Positions 13,401 through 28,400 of a stretch of DNA of 64,000 nt are shown here, one piece after another. The stretch comes from Macrostomum hystrix (lineage: Eukaryota > Platyhelminthes > Macrostomidae). Below the pieces are notes generated by a model, which had not been told where the DNA came from, did no database searches, and saw only the letters and a list, made by a program, of their open reading frames with translations. Position 1 is the first letter of the stretch; each line of letters starts with the position of its first letter. The stretch is from positions 6,350,001 to 6,414,000 of the forward strand of contig CATNEN010000003.1 in the NCBI GenBank assembly GCA_950097015.1. The letters are read 5' to 3'. A program made the translations under genes and the position numbers.

Positions 13401-16400
13401 GCCATCTAGAATAGATTAGCAATCCAGTGCCATCTAGAATAGATTAGCAATCCAGTGCCATCTAGAATAGATTAGCAATCCAGTGCCATCAAGAATAGAT
13501 TAGCAATCCAGTGCCATCTAGAATAGATTAGCAATCCAGTGCCATCTAGAATAGATTAGCAATCCAGTGCCATCAAGAATAGATTAGCAATCCAGTGCCA
13601 TCTAGAATAGATTAGCAATCCAGTGCCATCTAGAATAGATTAGCAATCCAGTGCCATCTAGAATAGATTAGCAGTCCAGTGCCATCAAGAATAGATTAGC
13701 AATCCAGTGCCATCTAGAATAGATTAGCAATCCAGTGCCATCTAGAATAGATTAGCAATCCAGTGCCATCTAGAATAGATTAGCAATCCAGTGCCATCAA
13801 GAATATATTAGCAATCCAGTGCCATCTAGAATAGATTAGCAATCCAGTGCCATCTAGAATAGATTAGCAATCCAGTGCCATCTAGAATAGATTAGCAATC
13901 CAGTGCCATCAAGAATAGATTAGCAATCCAGTGCCATCTAGAATAGATTAGCAATCCAGTGCCATCTAGAATAGATTAGCAATCCAGTGCCATCAAGAAT
14001 AGATTAGCAATCCAGTGCCATCTAGAATAGATTAGCAATCCAGTGCCATCTAGAATAGATTAGCAATCCAGTGCCATCTAGAATAGATTAGCAATCCAGT
14101 GCCATCAAGAATAGATTAGCAATCCAGTGCCATCTAGAATAGATTAGCAATCCAGTGCCATCTAGAATAGATTAGCAATCCAGTGCCATCAAGAATAGAT
14201 TAGCAATCCAGTGTCATGTAGAATAGATTAGCAATCCAGTGCCATGTAGAATAGATTAGCAATCCAGTGCCATGTAGAATAGATTAGCAATCCAGTGTCA
14301 TTTAGAATAGATTAGCAATCCAGTGTGATGTAGAATAGATTAGCAATGCAGTGTGATGCAGAATAGATTAGCAATCCAGTGCCATCTAGAATAGATTAGC
14401 AATCCAGTGCCATCTAGAATAGATTAGCAATCCAGTGCCATCTAGAATAGATTAGCAATCCAGTGCCATCTAGAATAGATTAGCAATCCAGTGCCATCAA
14501 GAATAGATTAGCAGTCCAGTGCCATCAAGAATAGATTAGCAATCCAGTGCCATCAAGAATAGATTAGCAATCCAGTGCCATGTAGAATAGATTAGCAATC
14601 CAGTGCCATCTAGAATAGATTAGCAATCCAGTGCCATCTAGAATAGATTAGCAATCCAGTGCCATCTAGAATAGATTAGCAATCCAGTGCCATCTAGAAT
14701 AGATTAGCAATCCAGTGCCATCAAGAATAGATTAGCAATCCAGTGCCATCTAGAATAGATTAGCAATCCAGTGCCATCTAGAATAGATTAGCAATCCAGT
14801 GCCATCTAGAATAGATTAGCAATCCAGTGCCATCTAGAATAGATTAGCAATCCAGTGCCATCTAGAATAGATTAGCAATCCAGTGCCATCTAGAATAGAT
14901 TAGCAATCCAGTGCCATCAAGAATAGATTAGCAATCAATTGTCATGTAGTATAGATTAGCAATCCAGTGCCATCTAGAATAGATTAGCAATCCAGTACCA
15001 TCTAGAATAGATTAGCAATCCAGTGCCATCTAGAATAGATTAGCAATCCAGTGCCATCTAGAATAGATTAGCAATCCAGTGCCATCTAGAATAGATTAGC
15101 AATCCAGTGCCATCTAGAATAGATTAGCAATCCAGTGCCATCTAGAATAGATTAGCAATCCAGTGCCATCTAGAATAGATTAGCAATCCAGTGCCATCTA
15201 GAATAGATTAGCAATCCAGTGCCATCTAGAATAGATTAGCAATCCAGTGCCATCTAGAATAGATTAGCAATCCAGTGCCATCTAGAATAGATTAGCAATC
15301 CAGTGCCATCTAGAATAGATTAGCAATCCAGTGCCATCAAGAATAGATTAGCAATCCAGTGTCATGTAAAATCATTTGTAATGAATACTACTTATACTAT
15401 TTTGTGTCATAGATGCGACTGTAATATACCATCGGGGTTGTATATGGGAAATTAAAAGCACTTCCTGTATCTATGAGAGACGCAGGGTCTGTTTTGCCAA
15501 GCGGAATATCTGTCACGGATAAATGGAAAATGATATGATGATTAACGATTATCCTATTTGCGTGTAATATTAGTCAGTTAATATCTTTTGGTCTGCTTTC
15601 GTGAAGTAGTCACGGAAGTTTAGATAAGTTGCATAGCTCGAGGGTAGATAATATTGTCAGATATTTTTTCGCTTCTCGGGTGACAGTTTTTTGCTTTTGG
15701 GAATATGATCCAGTTGCTAACGCAGTATTTATCCCATTTTTAGGATGAGACTTTAAAAGGATCCTCTGTGAATTCAGTTTTCTTTGTACTCAAGCTTCTG
15801 ATTGAGCTATTGTGGGTTAATAATATACCCTCTCTTTTTTACCATGTCCGACCATCTCAACTTATTCTATATTTTCTCATCTCATCGCGTTTCTTTTTGT
15901 CTTATCTTATCTGCATCTTATCTCATGTCATCTATTCTCATCTCATCTAATCTAATATCATCTCATCTTATCTCATCTAATCTCATCTAATCTCATCTCA
16001 TCTAATCTAATCTAATCTCATCTTATATCATCTAATCTCATCTAATCTCATCTCATCTCATCTAATCTCACCTTATCTAATCTAATCTAATCTCATCTTA
16101 TCTAATCTAATCTAATCTAATTTCATCTCATCTTATCTCATCTAATCTCATCTCATCTCATCTAATCTCATCTAATCTAATCTCATCTCATTCTATCTCA
16201 TCTAATCTCATCTCATCTTTTCTCATCTTATCTAATCCCTTCTCTTCTCATCTTATCTCATCTCGTCTAATCTCATCTAATCGAATCGTATGTCATCTTA
16301 TCTTATCTAATCTCATCTCGTCTAATCTCATCTCATCTAATCTAATATCATCTCATCTTATCTCATCTAATCTCATCTCATCTTATCTAATCTCATCTGA

Positions 16401-19400
16401 TCTCATCTCATCTCTTCTCATCTAATCATTTTTCATTTTATCTTTCCTAATCTCATCGAATCTCATTTCATCTAATCTATTCTAATCTCATCTAATCTCG
16501 TCCTATCTCACTAAATCTCATCTCATTTCAACTAATCGTATATAATCTTATCTCATCTCATCTTATCTGATATCATTGTATCTGATCTCAACTAACCTCA
16601 TCTAATCTAATCGCATCTTATCTTATCTTATTTCATATTCAAATTACTATCGTTAGAGACAGAAATAGTAGTCCATTTTTGGCCCCAAAAAGGTGGAATA
16701 CATATAAGCAATACTAAATTTAAACGACTAGGCAAGAACTTTTTTCGGCACAATGGCATGTCATTGCACATAACTTCTGAAGTTTTTTTGGCGTAAGGGT
16801 TAATGGGCTACATATAAGTTTTTTAAAGAAAAAATTGGAAAATGTTCAGCTTCAAAGAACTCTAAGCTTACTAGATTTTGAATACATTCATCGATTTCGA
16901 GAATATAACATTTTGTGAATGGAATCGTCCTTTGAAATGGTCTCTTTGAAGCTTTCTAGATCCATAAAGCCATTCATTAATATAGAATCCTAAAATATAG
17001 CCAGCTACGTGATATTTTTTCAATCTAACTTGACTTTTAGAGTTCCGAATCAAGGTAATTATTTTTTGTCAAAATTTAGTGGCTACAATTATTGTTTTTC
17101 TAGAACAGGGATTTAGGATTCAATAATCCTGATTGGGATTCGTAGAATCCTAATTCGGATTTGTAGAATCCTAATTGGGATTTGAAGAATCATGATTGGG
17201 ATTTGTAGAATCCTGATTGGGATTTGTAGAATCCTGATTGGGATTTGTAGAATCCTTATTGGGATTTGAAGAATCATGGTTGGGTTTTGAAGAATCCTAA
17301 TTGGGATTTGAAGAATCATGATTGGGATTCGAAGAATCCTAATTGGGTTTTGAAGAATCCTGATTGGGATTTGAAGAATCCTGATTGGGATTTGAAGAAT
17401 CATGATTGGGATTCGAAGAATCCTAATTGGGTTTTGAAGAATCCTGGTTGGGTTTTGAAGAATCCTAATTGGGATTTGAAGAATCATGATTGGGATTCGA
17501 AGAATCCTAATTGGGTTTTGAAGAATCATGATTGGGATTCGAAGAATCCTAATCGGGATTTAAAGAATCATGATTGGGTTTTGAAGAATCCTGATTGGGA
17601 TTTGAAGAATCCTGATTGGGATTCGTAGAATCCTAATTTGGATTTGAAGAATCCTAATCGGGATTTAAAGAATCATGATTGGGTTTTGAAGAATCCTGAT
17701 TTTGATTCGTAGAATCCTAATTGGGATTCGTAGAATCCTATTTGGGATATGTAGAATCCTGATTGGGATTTAAAGAATCATGATTTGGATTCGTAGAATC
17801 CTAATTGGGATTTGAAGAATCATGATTGGGTTTTGAAGAATCCTAATTGGGATTCGTAAAATCCTGATTGGGATTTGTAGGATTTAATAAAAGTTTTAAA
17901 CTGTTATTAAGAGTTCTTATTAAGAGTTTTTATTTTAAAAAATAAATCATAAGACAAGTAAAAGTTAAGTGCAATTTAAACCGTCACTGGTCTACAGATA
18001 ATAATTTCTTTGTTCCGAGTCTTTGAATTTATTTCTCCAACTTCAAGCTCAGAAACTCCCGCAAGCATTGCGGGTGGAAGATGGACAAAATTTAGCTCAC
18101 TTTGCTCAGAAGTGCAACGACAAAAAATCTCTTCAGTCCTTTCTCCGTCTTGTTTGCTTTCTAAGGGCTCATCTTGTACTCAAAGACTGCTCACGCACTA
18201 GACCTACGTCGTCTTCCATTTCTTTACTTCTCTGCTTCTGTGCGTCTCTCTAGTCTAGTAAGATGGGGGGAACTTTTTTGCGCTGGTGCCGTAGGGATTT
18301 GTTTGTTCCTCTTCCAACTTTGATTTGATTTTTAAAGCGCTTTCACGTGTAGTTCATCAATTTCTTTATTCCAATGTCATTGAATATTAAGATCTCATTC
18401 CCATCCGATCTATTTCTATGTCTATTTCTATCCCATCCCACTTTCTTCCATTCCATCCCATCTAATTCCATCCGATTCCATCCCATCCAATTCCATCCAA
18501 TTCCATCCCATCCAATTCCATCCCATCCAATTCCATCCCATCCAATTCCATCCCATCCAATTCCATCCCATCCAATTCCATCCCATCCAATTCCATCCCA
18601 TCCAATTCCATCCCATCCAATTCCATCCCATCCAATTCCATCCCATCCAATTCCATCCCATATAATTCCATTCCCTCCAATTCCATCCCGTCCAATTCCA
18701 TCCCATCCAATTCCATCCCATCCAATCCCATTCCATCCAATTCCATTCCCTCTAATTCCATCCCATCCAATCCCATCCCATCCAATCCCATCCCATTCTA
18801 TCCCAGGTATTTCAGGTAGGTATTGAGTAATACAATGCGCTGCTTTAACCCCATCCAATTCAGTGGCCATCGACCAACTGAAAGAAGTTCGACGCGGTCG
18901 AACCACTGCCATCCTGAAAGAGAGCGAAATAGCGTCAAGCTATCCTGCGGATTGTGCCTTCACAGTCATCTACAGCGAGGAATTCCTGTCAATGGATCTG
19001 GTTGCTATGTCGCTTGACGACGCTAACGTTTGGGTCACCGGACTCACCTGCCTTATCAACGGCAGGCCGGGACAGCAGCGTGAGCTGAATTAATATATTA
19101 TCCTCTCTGTCTCTCTTTTCCTCTCCCCTCTGTTTGTGTTTTCCTCTCCCCTCTGTCTCTCCCTTCCTCTCCCCTCTGTCCCTGTTTTCCTCTCCCCTCT
19201 GTCCCTGTTTTCCTCTCCCCTCTGTCTCTCCCTTCCTCTCCCCTCTGTCCCTGTTTTCCTCTCCCCTCTGTCCCTGTTTTCCTCTCCCCTCTGTCCCTGT
19301 TTTCCTCTCCCCTCTGTCCCTGTTTTCCTCTCCCCTCTGTCCCTGTTTTCCTCTCCCCTCTGTCTCTCCCTACCTCTCCCCTCTGTCCCTGTTTTCCTCT

Positions 19401-22400
19401 CCCCTCTGTCTCTCCCTTCCTCTCCCCTCTGTCCCTGTTTTCCTCTCCCCTCTGTCCCTGTTTTCCTCTCCCCTCTGTCCCTGTTTTCCTCTCCCCTCTG
19501 TCCCTGTTTTCCTCTCCCCTCTGTCCCTGTTTTCCTCTCCCCTCTGTCTCTCCCTTCCTCTCCCCTCTGTCCCTGTTTTCCTCTCCCCTCTGTCCCTGTT
19601 TTCCTCTCCCCTCTGTCTCTCCCTACCTCTCCCCTCTGTCCCTGTTTTCCTCTCCCCTCTGTCCCTGTTTTCCTCTCCCCTCTGTCTCTCCCTACCTCTC
19701 CCCTCTGTCCCTGTTTTCCTCTCCCCTCTGTCTCTCCCTTCCTCTCCCCTCTGTCCCTGTTTTCCTCTCCCCTCTGTCTCTCCCTACCTCTCCCCTCTGT
19801 CCCTGTTTTCCTCTCCCCTCTGTCTCTCCCTTCCTCTCCCCTCTGTCCCTGTTTTCCTCTCCCCTCTGTCTCTCCCTACCTCTCCCCTCTGTCCCTGTTT
19901 TCCTCTCCCCTCTGTCTCTCCCTTCCTCTCCCCTCTGTCTCTCCCTTCCTCTCCCCTCTGTCTCTCCCCCTTCCTCTCCCCTCTGTCTCTCCCTTCCTCT
20001 CCCCTCTGTCTCTCCCTTCCTCTCCCCTCTGTCTCACTCCCTTCTATTTCTATATTCTATTTAACGACAGCCAACATAACAATTTTTCAGCCGGCGATAC
20101 AATTGAAAAGCGTCAACTAATGAGAGACCGGTGAGAATTGGGCAACAAATGTTGAAATTAACCTTGCATTTTTAGGACTTCAGCTTTAAGGTTTATGTTG
20201 ACGAAACGATTGCAAACTAACTTTCTTTTTTTGGCCAGATGGCTTGAGGAAGTGTTCTCAGCCGCCTCCTTGGACGAGGATGGCTTCCTAGATGAGCAAG
20301 ATGTTATTCAGCTGATGAAAAAACTTAACAGCGGCGTAAATACGTCCCGGATTAAAAAGAAATTAAAGGTATATAATCCTTTTGGGATCATTCGTTTGAG
20401 ATCTTCACATTTGATCCCGTCACAAATTTGGTCCTATTCTATCTTTATTCATTTTTATCTCGATCCAATCTCTACCTCACAAAAGACCTTGATCCCATCC
20501 CACCTTCACCCCATCCCACCTTGATCCCATCCCACCTTGATCCCATTCCACCTTGATCCCATCCCACCTTGACCCCATTCTACCTTGATCCCATCCCACC
20601 TTGATCCCATTCCACCTTGACCCTATCCCACATTGACCCCATCCAACCTTGACCCTATCCCACCTTGATCCCACACCAAATTGACCCCATCCCACCTTGA
20701 TCCCATGCCACCTTGATCCCATCTCACCTTGATCCCATCCCAACCTTGATCCCATCTCACCTTGACACCCCATCCCACCTTGATCCCATTCCACCTTGAT
20801 CCCAACTCTAATCCCATCCTACTTTAATCTCATCCTACCCTAATGACAACCTACTCTAATCCCATTGTACTCTAATCCCATCCTAGTCTAATCCCATCCT
20901 ACCCAAACCCCACCCGACTCTAATCCCATCCTACTCTAATCCCATCCTACTCTAATCTCATCCTACTCTAATCCCATCCTACTCTAATCCCATCCTACTC
21001 TAATCCCATCCTACTCTAATCCCATCCTACTCTAATCCCATCCTACTCTAATCCCATCCTACTCTAATCCAATCCTACTCTAATCCCATCCTACTCTAAT
21101 CCCATCCTACTCTAATCCCATCCTACTCTAATCCCATCCTACTCTAATCCCATCCTACTCTAATCCCATCCTACTCTAATCCCATCCTACTCTAATCCCA
21201 TCCTGACCTATTATTAAGCCACTTAACCCGTTTATATAGCGCTACATTTTCAATCTTCCAGGAGGTTGACATCACCAACGCGATGTCCTGCCGCGGCCGC
21301 CTTAGCAGCTCCGAGTTTGTCAACCTATTCAAAGAGATTTCAACTAGACCCGAGGTCTACTTTCTACTAGTTAGGTGAGTCCACACGTTGTTCATTTTTT
21401 TCTGCCAAAGAAGAAAAAGAATTGGTCTCGTTGAGTGTTCTCATCTTGTTATCATTGAGTTTTCTCATCTTGTTCTCATTGAGTTTACTCATCTTGTTCT
21501 CATTGAGTTTACTCATCTTGTTCTCATTGAGTTTACTCATCTTGTTCTCATTGAGTTTACTCATCTTGCTCTCATTGAGTTTACTCATCTTGTTCTCATT
21601 GAGCTTACTCATCTTGTTCTCATTGAGTTTACTCATCTTGGTCTCATTGAGTTTACTCATCATGTTCTCATTGAGTTTACTCATCGTGTTCTCATTGAGT
21701 TTACTCATCTTGTTCTCATTGAGTTTACTCATCTTGTTCTCATTGAGTTTACTCATCTTGTTCTCATTGAGTTTACTCATCTTGTTCTCATTGAGTTTAC
21801 TCATCTTGTTCTCATTGAGTTTACTCATCTTGTTCTCATTGAGTTTACTCATCTTGTTCTCATTGAGTTTACTCATCTTGTTCTCATTGAGTTTACTCAT
21901 CTTGCTCTCATTGAGTTTACTCATCTTGTTCTCATTGAGCTTACTCATCTTGTTCTCATTGAGTTTACTCATCTTGTTCTCATTGAGTTTACTCATCTTG
22001 TTCTCATTGAGTTTAGTCATCTTGTTCTCATTGAGTTTTCTCATCTTGTTCTCATTGAGTTTAGTCATCTTGTTCTCATTGAGTTTTCTCATCTTGGTCT
22101 CATTTTGTAAGTGAGTATCGACAAAGTAGTATTATATGGTAATATTATCATTAATTTAAATCGATTTGCTTGTACCATTCTCAGCGTCGGCCTTTGCTTC
22201 CTCCTTAGTTCGTGGATTATTTATTGAATTATTTCAGCTTTTGATTCGTGTCTGTCGTCCAGTCTCTCCCTCTCTGTGTGTTGTTTTTCTCTCACTCGTC
22301 TTGTCCTCACTGGTTTTTTGGTTTACTTGCCTCTGGCGTATATCGATCGATCTGATGCTCATGATCAAAGATTTTGTTTGTGTGTGCTTGAGTGTTCAGC

Positions 22401-25400
22401 TTCAAGGCATTCCGGAGTGCCGCATTTTTGGACTTTATGCCCTAAATTATTTCACTCCTTTCTCTTTTGTACTATGCGCCACTAAATTCTTTACTCAAAT
22501 TTATTTCGCTTGACTTGTAACTCAATTTTCTATACATATCGGAGAGGCTATGGTAATATTTTGTATGATTATGGATTTCCTATTAAATAATTTTGCTGTT
22601 TTAATATGAATGTCTAGGAAAGTACCTACAGTATTAAATAATTAATTTTGACATTCAACTTTTTTAACTTAAAAAAAATTTTGGAAAGTTTTTCGATACA
22701 TATCGGGAAAGGTTATATAAAATTTATTTTCGAGACATATCAGAAAGCCTTATATGAAAGTTATTAAAATAAACATGAAATTAAATTGATTAACTTCATG
22801 ACCTATCCTGGAAAGTTTTATTTTAGTCATATTTCTTCCGAAAAGTCAGTAAAATGATATACATTTTTCAATACATATCGGGGTAAAGAATTTTGTTTCT
22901 TTTCTACGAAAGAGTCCAGTTTTTTTATGAAGTTTTTATCTAAAAAGCTAATACGTTTTACACTTATATCTGTACATGTATCCAATTAAAACTAAATTAG
23001 TTTGCTTTTCGATTATTTCGAAACATATCGGCAACTCTTTTGTCATGCTTATTAACTTCAGATATTCATCCGACGGTGACTATCTGTCAACTGAGGATCT
23101 ACTTATGTTTTTAGAAGCTGAGCAGGGCGTGAGTTAACTGCTACTATTCTATTGTATATTGCTATTGTTTATATTTATAATATAACTTTCACTGAGCGAT
23201 CATTCTATCATTTGTTTTTAAGAACTCCAAAGTCAGCAAAGAGAAATGTTCTGAGATCATCAATCAGTTTGAGCCGTCTAGCGAGGGTCGAGTCAAGGGT
23301 CAGTTAGGAATCGACGGTATGTTCACTTCCCCACTGTGCTCAATTCCCACTGTGCTCAAATTCCACTGTGCTAACTTCACACTTGTGGAGAAGTACTCAC
23401 TTCTCACTGTGCTCACTGTGCTCACTTCTCGCTGTGCTCACTGTGCTCACTTCTCAGTGTGCTCAAATTCCACTGTGCTCACTTCTCACTGTGCTCACTG
23501 TGCTCACTTCTCACTGTGCTCACTGTGCTTACTTCTCACTGTGCTCACTGTGCTTACTTCTCACTGTGCTTACTTCTCACTGTGCTCACTTCTCACTGTG
23601 CTCACTTCTCACTGTGCTCACTTCTCACTGTGCTCACTTCTCACTGTGCTCACTTCTCACTGTGCTCACTTCTCACTGTGCTCACTGTGCTTACTTCTCA
23701 CTGTGCTCACATCCCACTGTGCTCACTTCTCACTGTGCTCACTTCTCACTGTGCTCACTTCTCACTGTGCTCACTTCTCACTGTGCTCACTTCTCACTGT
23801 GCTCACATCCCACTGTGCTCACTTCTCACTGTGCTCACTGTGCTCACTTCTCACTGTGCTCACTTCTCACTGTGCTCACTTCTCACTGTGCTCACTTCTC
23901 ACTGTGCTCACATCCCACTGTGCTCACTTCTCACTATGCTCACATCCCACTGTGCTCACTTCTCACTGTGCTCACTTCTCACTGTGCTCACTTCTCACTG
24001 TGCTCACTTCTCACTGTGCTCACTTCTCACTATGCGCACATCCCACTGTGCGCACATCCCACTGTGCTCACTTCTCACTGTACTCACTTCTTACTGTGCT
24101 CACTTCCCACTGAACTTCCCACTGAATTTCACAGGCTTCCTTCCTACTGTGCTCACTATGTCTAAGAAATATTTCCTATGGCCTATTCTATTCACTCATA
24201 TACGGCCTCACTTAAGTCATCCATCTTTATTGAAAAAAATGCTAGTAATCTGCAGATTTGCAGGTCCTCGGAGTAGAAATATCCTAATCTCACTCAAATC
24301 CCAAAATTCCCCCATATTCCTCTTTTTCCTAAAATCCCAATTCCCCAATTTATTGATTTGCCAGGCTTCACAGCGTTTCTACAGTCGGAATTTTGCGATA
24401 TTTTCGATCCGGAACAGTTGACAATGTGCCAGGATATGGACCAGCCACTGCCACACTATTTCATCAACTCTTCTCACAACACGTCAGTGTTTCTATTTTT
24501 GCTTACTAATGCCTGATTTTGTACTTTTTTGTCTTCAATTGCTATAGCCTCTTTAACCATTGAAGATATAAAGTTATCTTTATACCTGAAGTTTTTTACC
24601 TGTGGTCCACTTAAAGACCTGAAGGTTTCTAACGACCTGAAGGTTTCTAAAGGCCTGAAGGTTTCTAAAGACCTGAAGGTTTCTAAAGACCTGAAGGTTT
24701 CTAAAGCCTGAAAGTTTCTAAAGACCTGAAGGTTTCTAAAGACCTGAAGGTTTCTAAAGCCTGAAAGTTTCTAAAGACCTGAAGGTTTCTAAAGACCTGA
24801 AGGTTTCTAAAGCCTTGAAGGTTTATAACGACCTGAAGGTTTCTAAAGCCTTGAAGGTTTCTAACGACCTGAAGGTTTGTAACGACCTGAAGGTTTGTAA
24901 CGACCTGAAGGTTTGTAACGACCTGAAGGTTTGTAACGACCTGAAGGTTACTAAGGCCTGAAAAAGTTAAAAGAAAAGAGGTAAAAGAAAAGTCACTAGA
25001 GGATCTGAACTGATTACCATGCAGTAGAATTATGAAGTATGTATACAGCACTTTCGCTTTTCCATCAATATTTCAGTTACCTACTGGAAGATCAGCTGAA
25101 GGGCAGGTCGAGTTGTGAAGGCTATCAACGAGCTCTGAAATCCCAAGTTCGCTATATTGAATGTGAGAAAATTGAAGCCTACACACCTAGTACTAATACT
25201 CTTAATGTATTTCTCACCCAACACCGAATCCCATCCCCACACCAATTCCCATCCCCACACCAAATCCCATCCCCACACCAATTCCCACACCAAATCCCAT
25301 CCCTACACCAAATCCCATCCCCACACCAATTCCCATCCCCACAACGAATCCCATCCCCACACCAATTCCCACACCAAATCCCATCCCTACACCAAATCCC

Positions 25401-28400
25401 ATCCCCACACCAATTCTCATCCCCACACCAATTCCCATCCCCACACCAAATCCCATCCCTACACCAAATCCCATCCCCACACCAAATCCCCATCCCCACA
25501 CTAAATACCATCCACACACCAAATCCCATCCCTACACCAAATCCCATCCACACACCAAATCCCATCCCTACACCAAATCCCATCCTCACACCAATTCTCA
25601 TCCCCACACCAATTCTCATCCCCACACCAATTCCCATCCCCACACCAAATCCCATCCTACACCGAATCCCATCCCCACACCAAATCCCATCCCCACACCA
25701 AATCCCATCCCCACACCAATTCTCATCCCCACACCAATTCCCATCCCCACACCAAATCCCATCCCCACACCAATTCTCATCCCCACACCAATTCCCATCC
25801 CCACACCAAATCCCATCCCTACACCAAATCCCATCCACACACCAAATCCCATCCCTACACCAAATCCCATCCCCACACCAATTCTCATCCCCACACCAAT
25901 TCCCATCCCCACACCAAATCCCATCCTACACCGAATCCCATCCCCACACCAAATCCCATCCCCACACCAAATCCCATCCCCACACCAATTCTCATCCCCA
26001 CACCAATTCCCATCCCCACACCAAATCCCATCCCCACACCAATTCTCATCCCCACACCAATTCCCATCCCCACACCAAATCCCATCCCTACACCGAATCC
26101 CATCCACACACCAAATCCAATCCCTACACCAAATCCCATCCCCACACACCAATTCTCATCCCCACACCGATTCCCATCCCCACACCAAATCCCCATCCCC
26201 ACACTAAATACCATCCACACACCAAATCCCATCCCCACATCGAATCCCACCCCCACACCGAATCCCATCCACACACCAAATCCCATCCCCACATCGAATC
26301 CTATCCACACACCGAATCCCATCCCCACTCCAAATCCCATCCCCACATCGAATCCCATCCACACACCGAATCCCACCCCCACATCGAATCCCATCCCCAC
26401 ATCGAATCGCATCCCCACACCGAATCCCACCCCCACACCGAATTCCACCCCCACACCGAATCCCACCCCCACACCGAATCCCACCCCCACACCGAATCCC
26501 ATCCCCACATCGAATCCCATCCCCACATCGAATCCCATCCACACACCGAATCCCATCCCCACACCGGCTACGAATACTAACTCATGTGCTCAAAAATCAT
26601 TTCAGTGGAAGTTTGGAGCGGTCCAAACGATGAGCCAATAATTTATCACGGGCACACCCTAACTAGCAAGATTGGACTGCAGGACGTGCTGGACACTGTG
26701 CGACAGTTCGCTTTCTACAATACTGAGTGAGTACCGCATGGGTTTGGGTATGGGCTTGAGGTGTGGGTATGGGTTTGAGGTGTGGGTATGGGTTTGAGGT
26801 GTGGGTATGGGTTTGAGGTGTGGGTATGGGTTTGAGGTGTGGGTATGGGTTTGAGGTGTGGGTATGGGTTTGAGGTGTGGGTATGGGTTTGAGGTGTGGG
26901 TATGGGTTTGAGGTGTGGGTATGGGTTTGAGGTGTGGGTATGGGTTTGAGGTGTGGGTATGGGTTTGAGGTGTGGGTATAGGTTTGAGGTGTGGGTATGG
27001 GTTTGAGGTGTGGGTATGGGTTTGAGGTGTGGGTATGGGTTTGAGGTGTGGGTATGGGTTTGAGGTGTGGGTATGGGTTTGAGGTGTGGGGTGAGTGGCA
27101 GAGTGGTCTAACGCGTTTGCCTCTCGCACCAAGGTCCCTGAGCTCGATTCCGCGTCGAGGCCACAATTATTTGAGGGGCAGCCGCGGAGAGAAGGCTTGG
27201 GGGCTTGTCGTGCAATTGACGCCATTGAGGGCCAACCTCCGCAGTGCTAGTGTACACTGCCTGACGATGAGAAAGTCAGGGCAAATGGTCACACTTGTGT
27301 GAGCGTGTGCCTGCGTACAGCATCTGTATGCGCGTGTGCTCAGGAGTCAGCGAAATGGGCAGAATTGCCTCCTCGCTGGCTGCGGGTCTAGTGTCACTAA
27401 ATAATGTGCCATTGCCTGCAGCCCTCCTGCACTAATAATAGTAATTATTATTATTATGTTTTGGTTGTGGGGAATGTTATCGTGATTTGTTTAAAAGGCT
27501 TAGAAGTTTTTCAGTTTGAGGTTCTTCTCCTTCTAATTTATCACAGTTTTTTTTGTGCGAAAAAACAACTCATTAAACATTTTTAGGCCTTTTCACAAGA
27601 ATTGTTAAGCGAATCTCAGCCACATCACATTGTCTGCTTTTTAAAGCAACTTGATAAAATTACGAGCATAGCTTTATAATTGGAAACCGAAGATTACAAT
27701 TATCCCATCCGACCTGCTCATTAGACTCAGGCGGATGTTGTTTCGCCTGTCCGTCTCATTAAAAAAATTTGTCTTCTCTTTCTGGTTATTTTTCTTTTCT
27801 GCTAAATTGGCGTCCAATGCGAGGCCAAGCATTTTTATTTGGCTTTGTTAGAAACACGAGAAAGTACTGTGATAGAAGGTATCCCATAGCTAGAATGCAA
27901 TAATTGATTGCGCCTGCAACTCTAGAATCATTATCTACTCGTCTAGGAATCACTTTTTATAATTCTATAATCCATAATCTATAAATCATAGAATCCAAAT
28001 TTATAGATCTTAGAATCCAAATCTATAGTTCTTAGAATCCAAATCTATAGATCTTAGAATCAACATCTATAGATCCTAGAATCAACATCTATAGATCCTA
28101 GAATCTAAATCTATAAATCCTAGAATCTAAATCTATAAATCCTAGAATCTAAATCTACAAATCCTAGAATCTAAATCTGTAGATCATAGAATCCGCGTCC
28201 ATTAATTCTAGAAATCAAATCTATAAATCCTGGAATCCAAATCTATGAATCCTAGAATCAAAATCTAAAAATCCTAGAATCAAAATCTATAAATCCTAGA
28301 ATCTAAATCTATCGATTCTAGAATCCGTGTCTATAAATCCTATAATCTAAATCTATAGATCAAAGAATCCGCGTCCATTAATTCTAGAATTCAAATCTAT

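Noticed and set aside
10545-15368. CRISPR-like regular repeat
   Set aside because: Units are contiguous with no unique spacers, and the context is a eukaryotic intron; it is a minisatellite.
19134-20134. Two overlapping ORFs of about 330 codons, Ser/Leu/Pro-rich
   Set aside because: Pyrimidine-rich 23-bp intronic array without stops; no protein-like composition, and it overlaps PLCL exon 4 in other frames.
21367-22114. ORFs KLNENKMS (minus) and LIEFTHLV (plus)
   Set aside because: 24-bp array in PLCL intron 6.
25039-26580. 513-codon ORF with HPHTKS repeats, and G-rich ORFs opposite
   Set aside because: 18-bp array in PLCL intron 10; period divisible by three keeps it open. True exons 10 and 11 flank it.
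26735-27087. Interstitial telomere repeat (GGGTAT-like)
   Set aside because: The full unit is 19 bp with GAGGTGT inside; it is not a telomere motif array.
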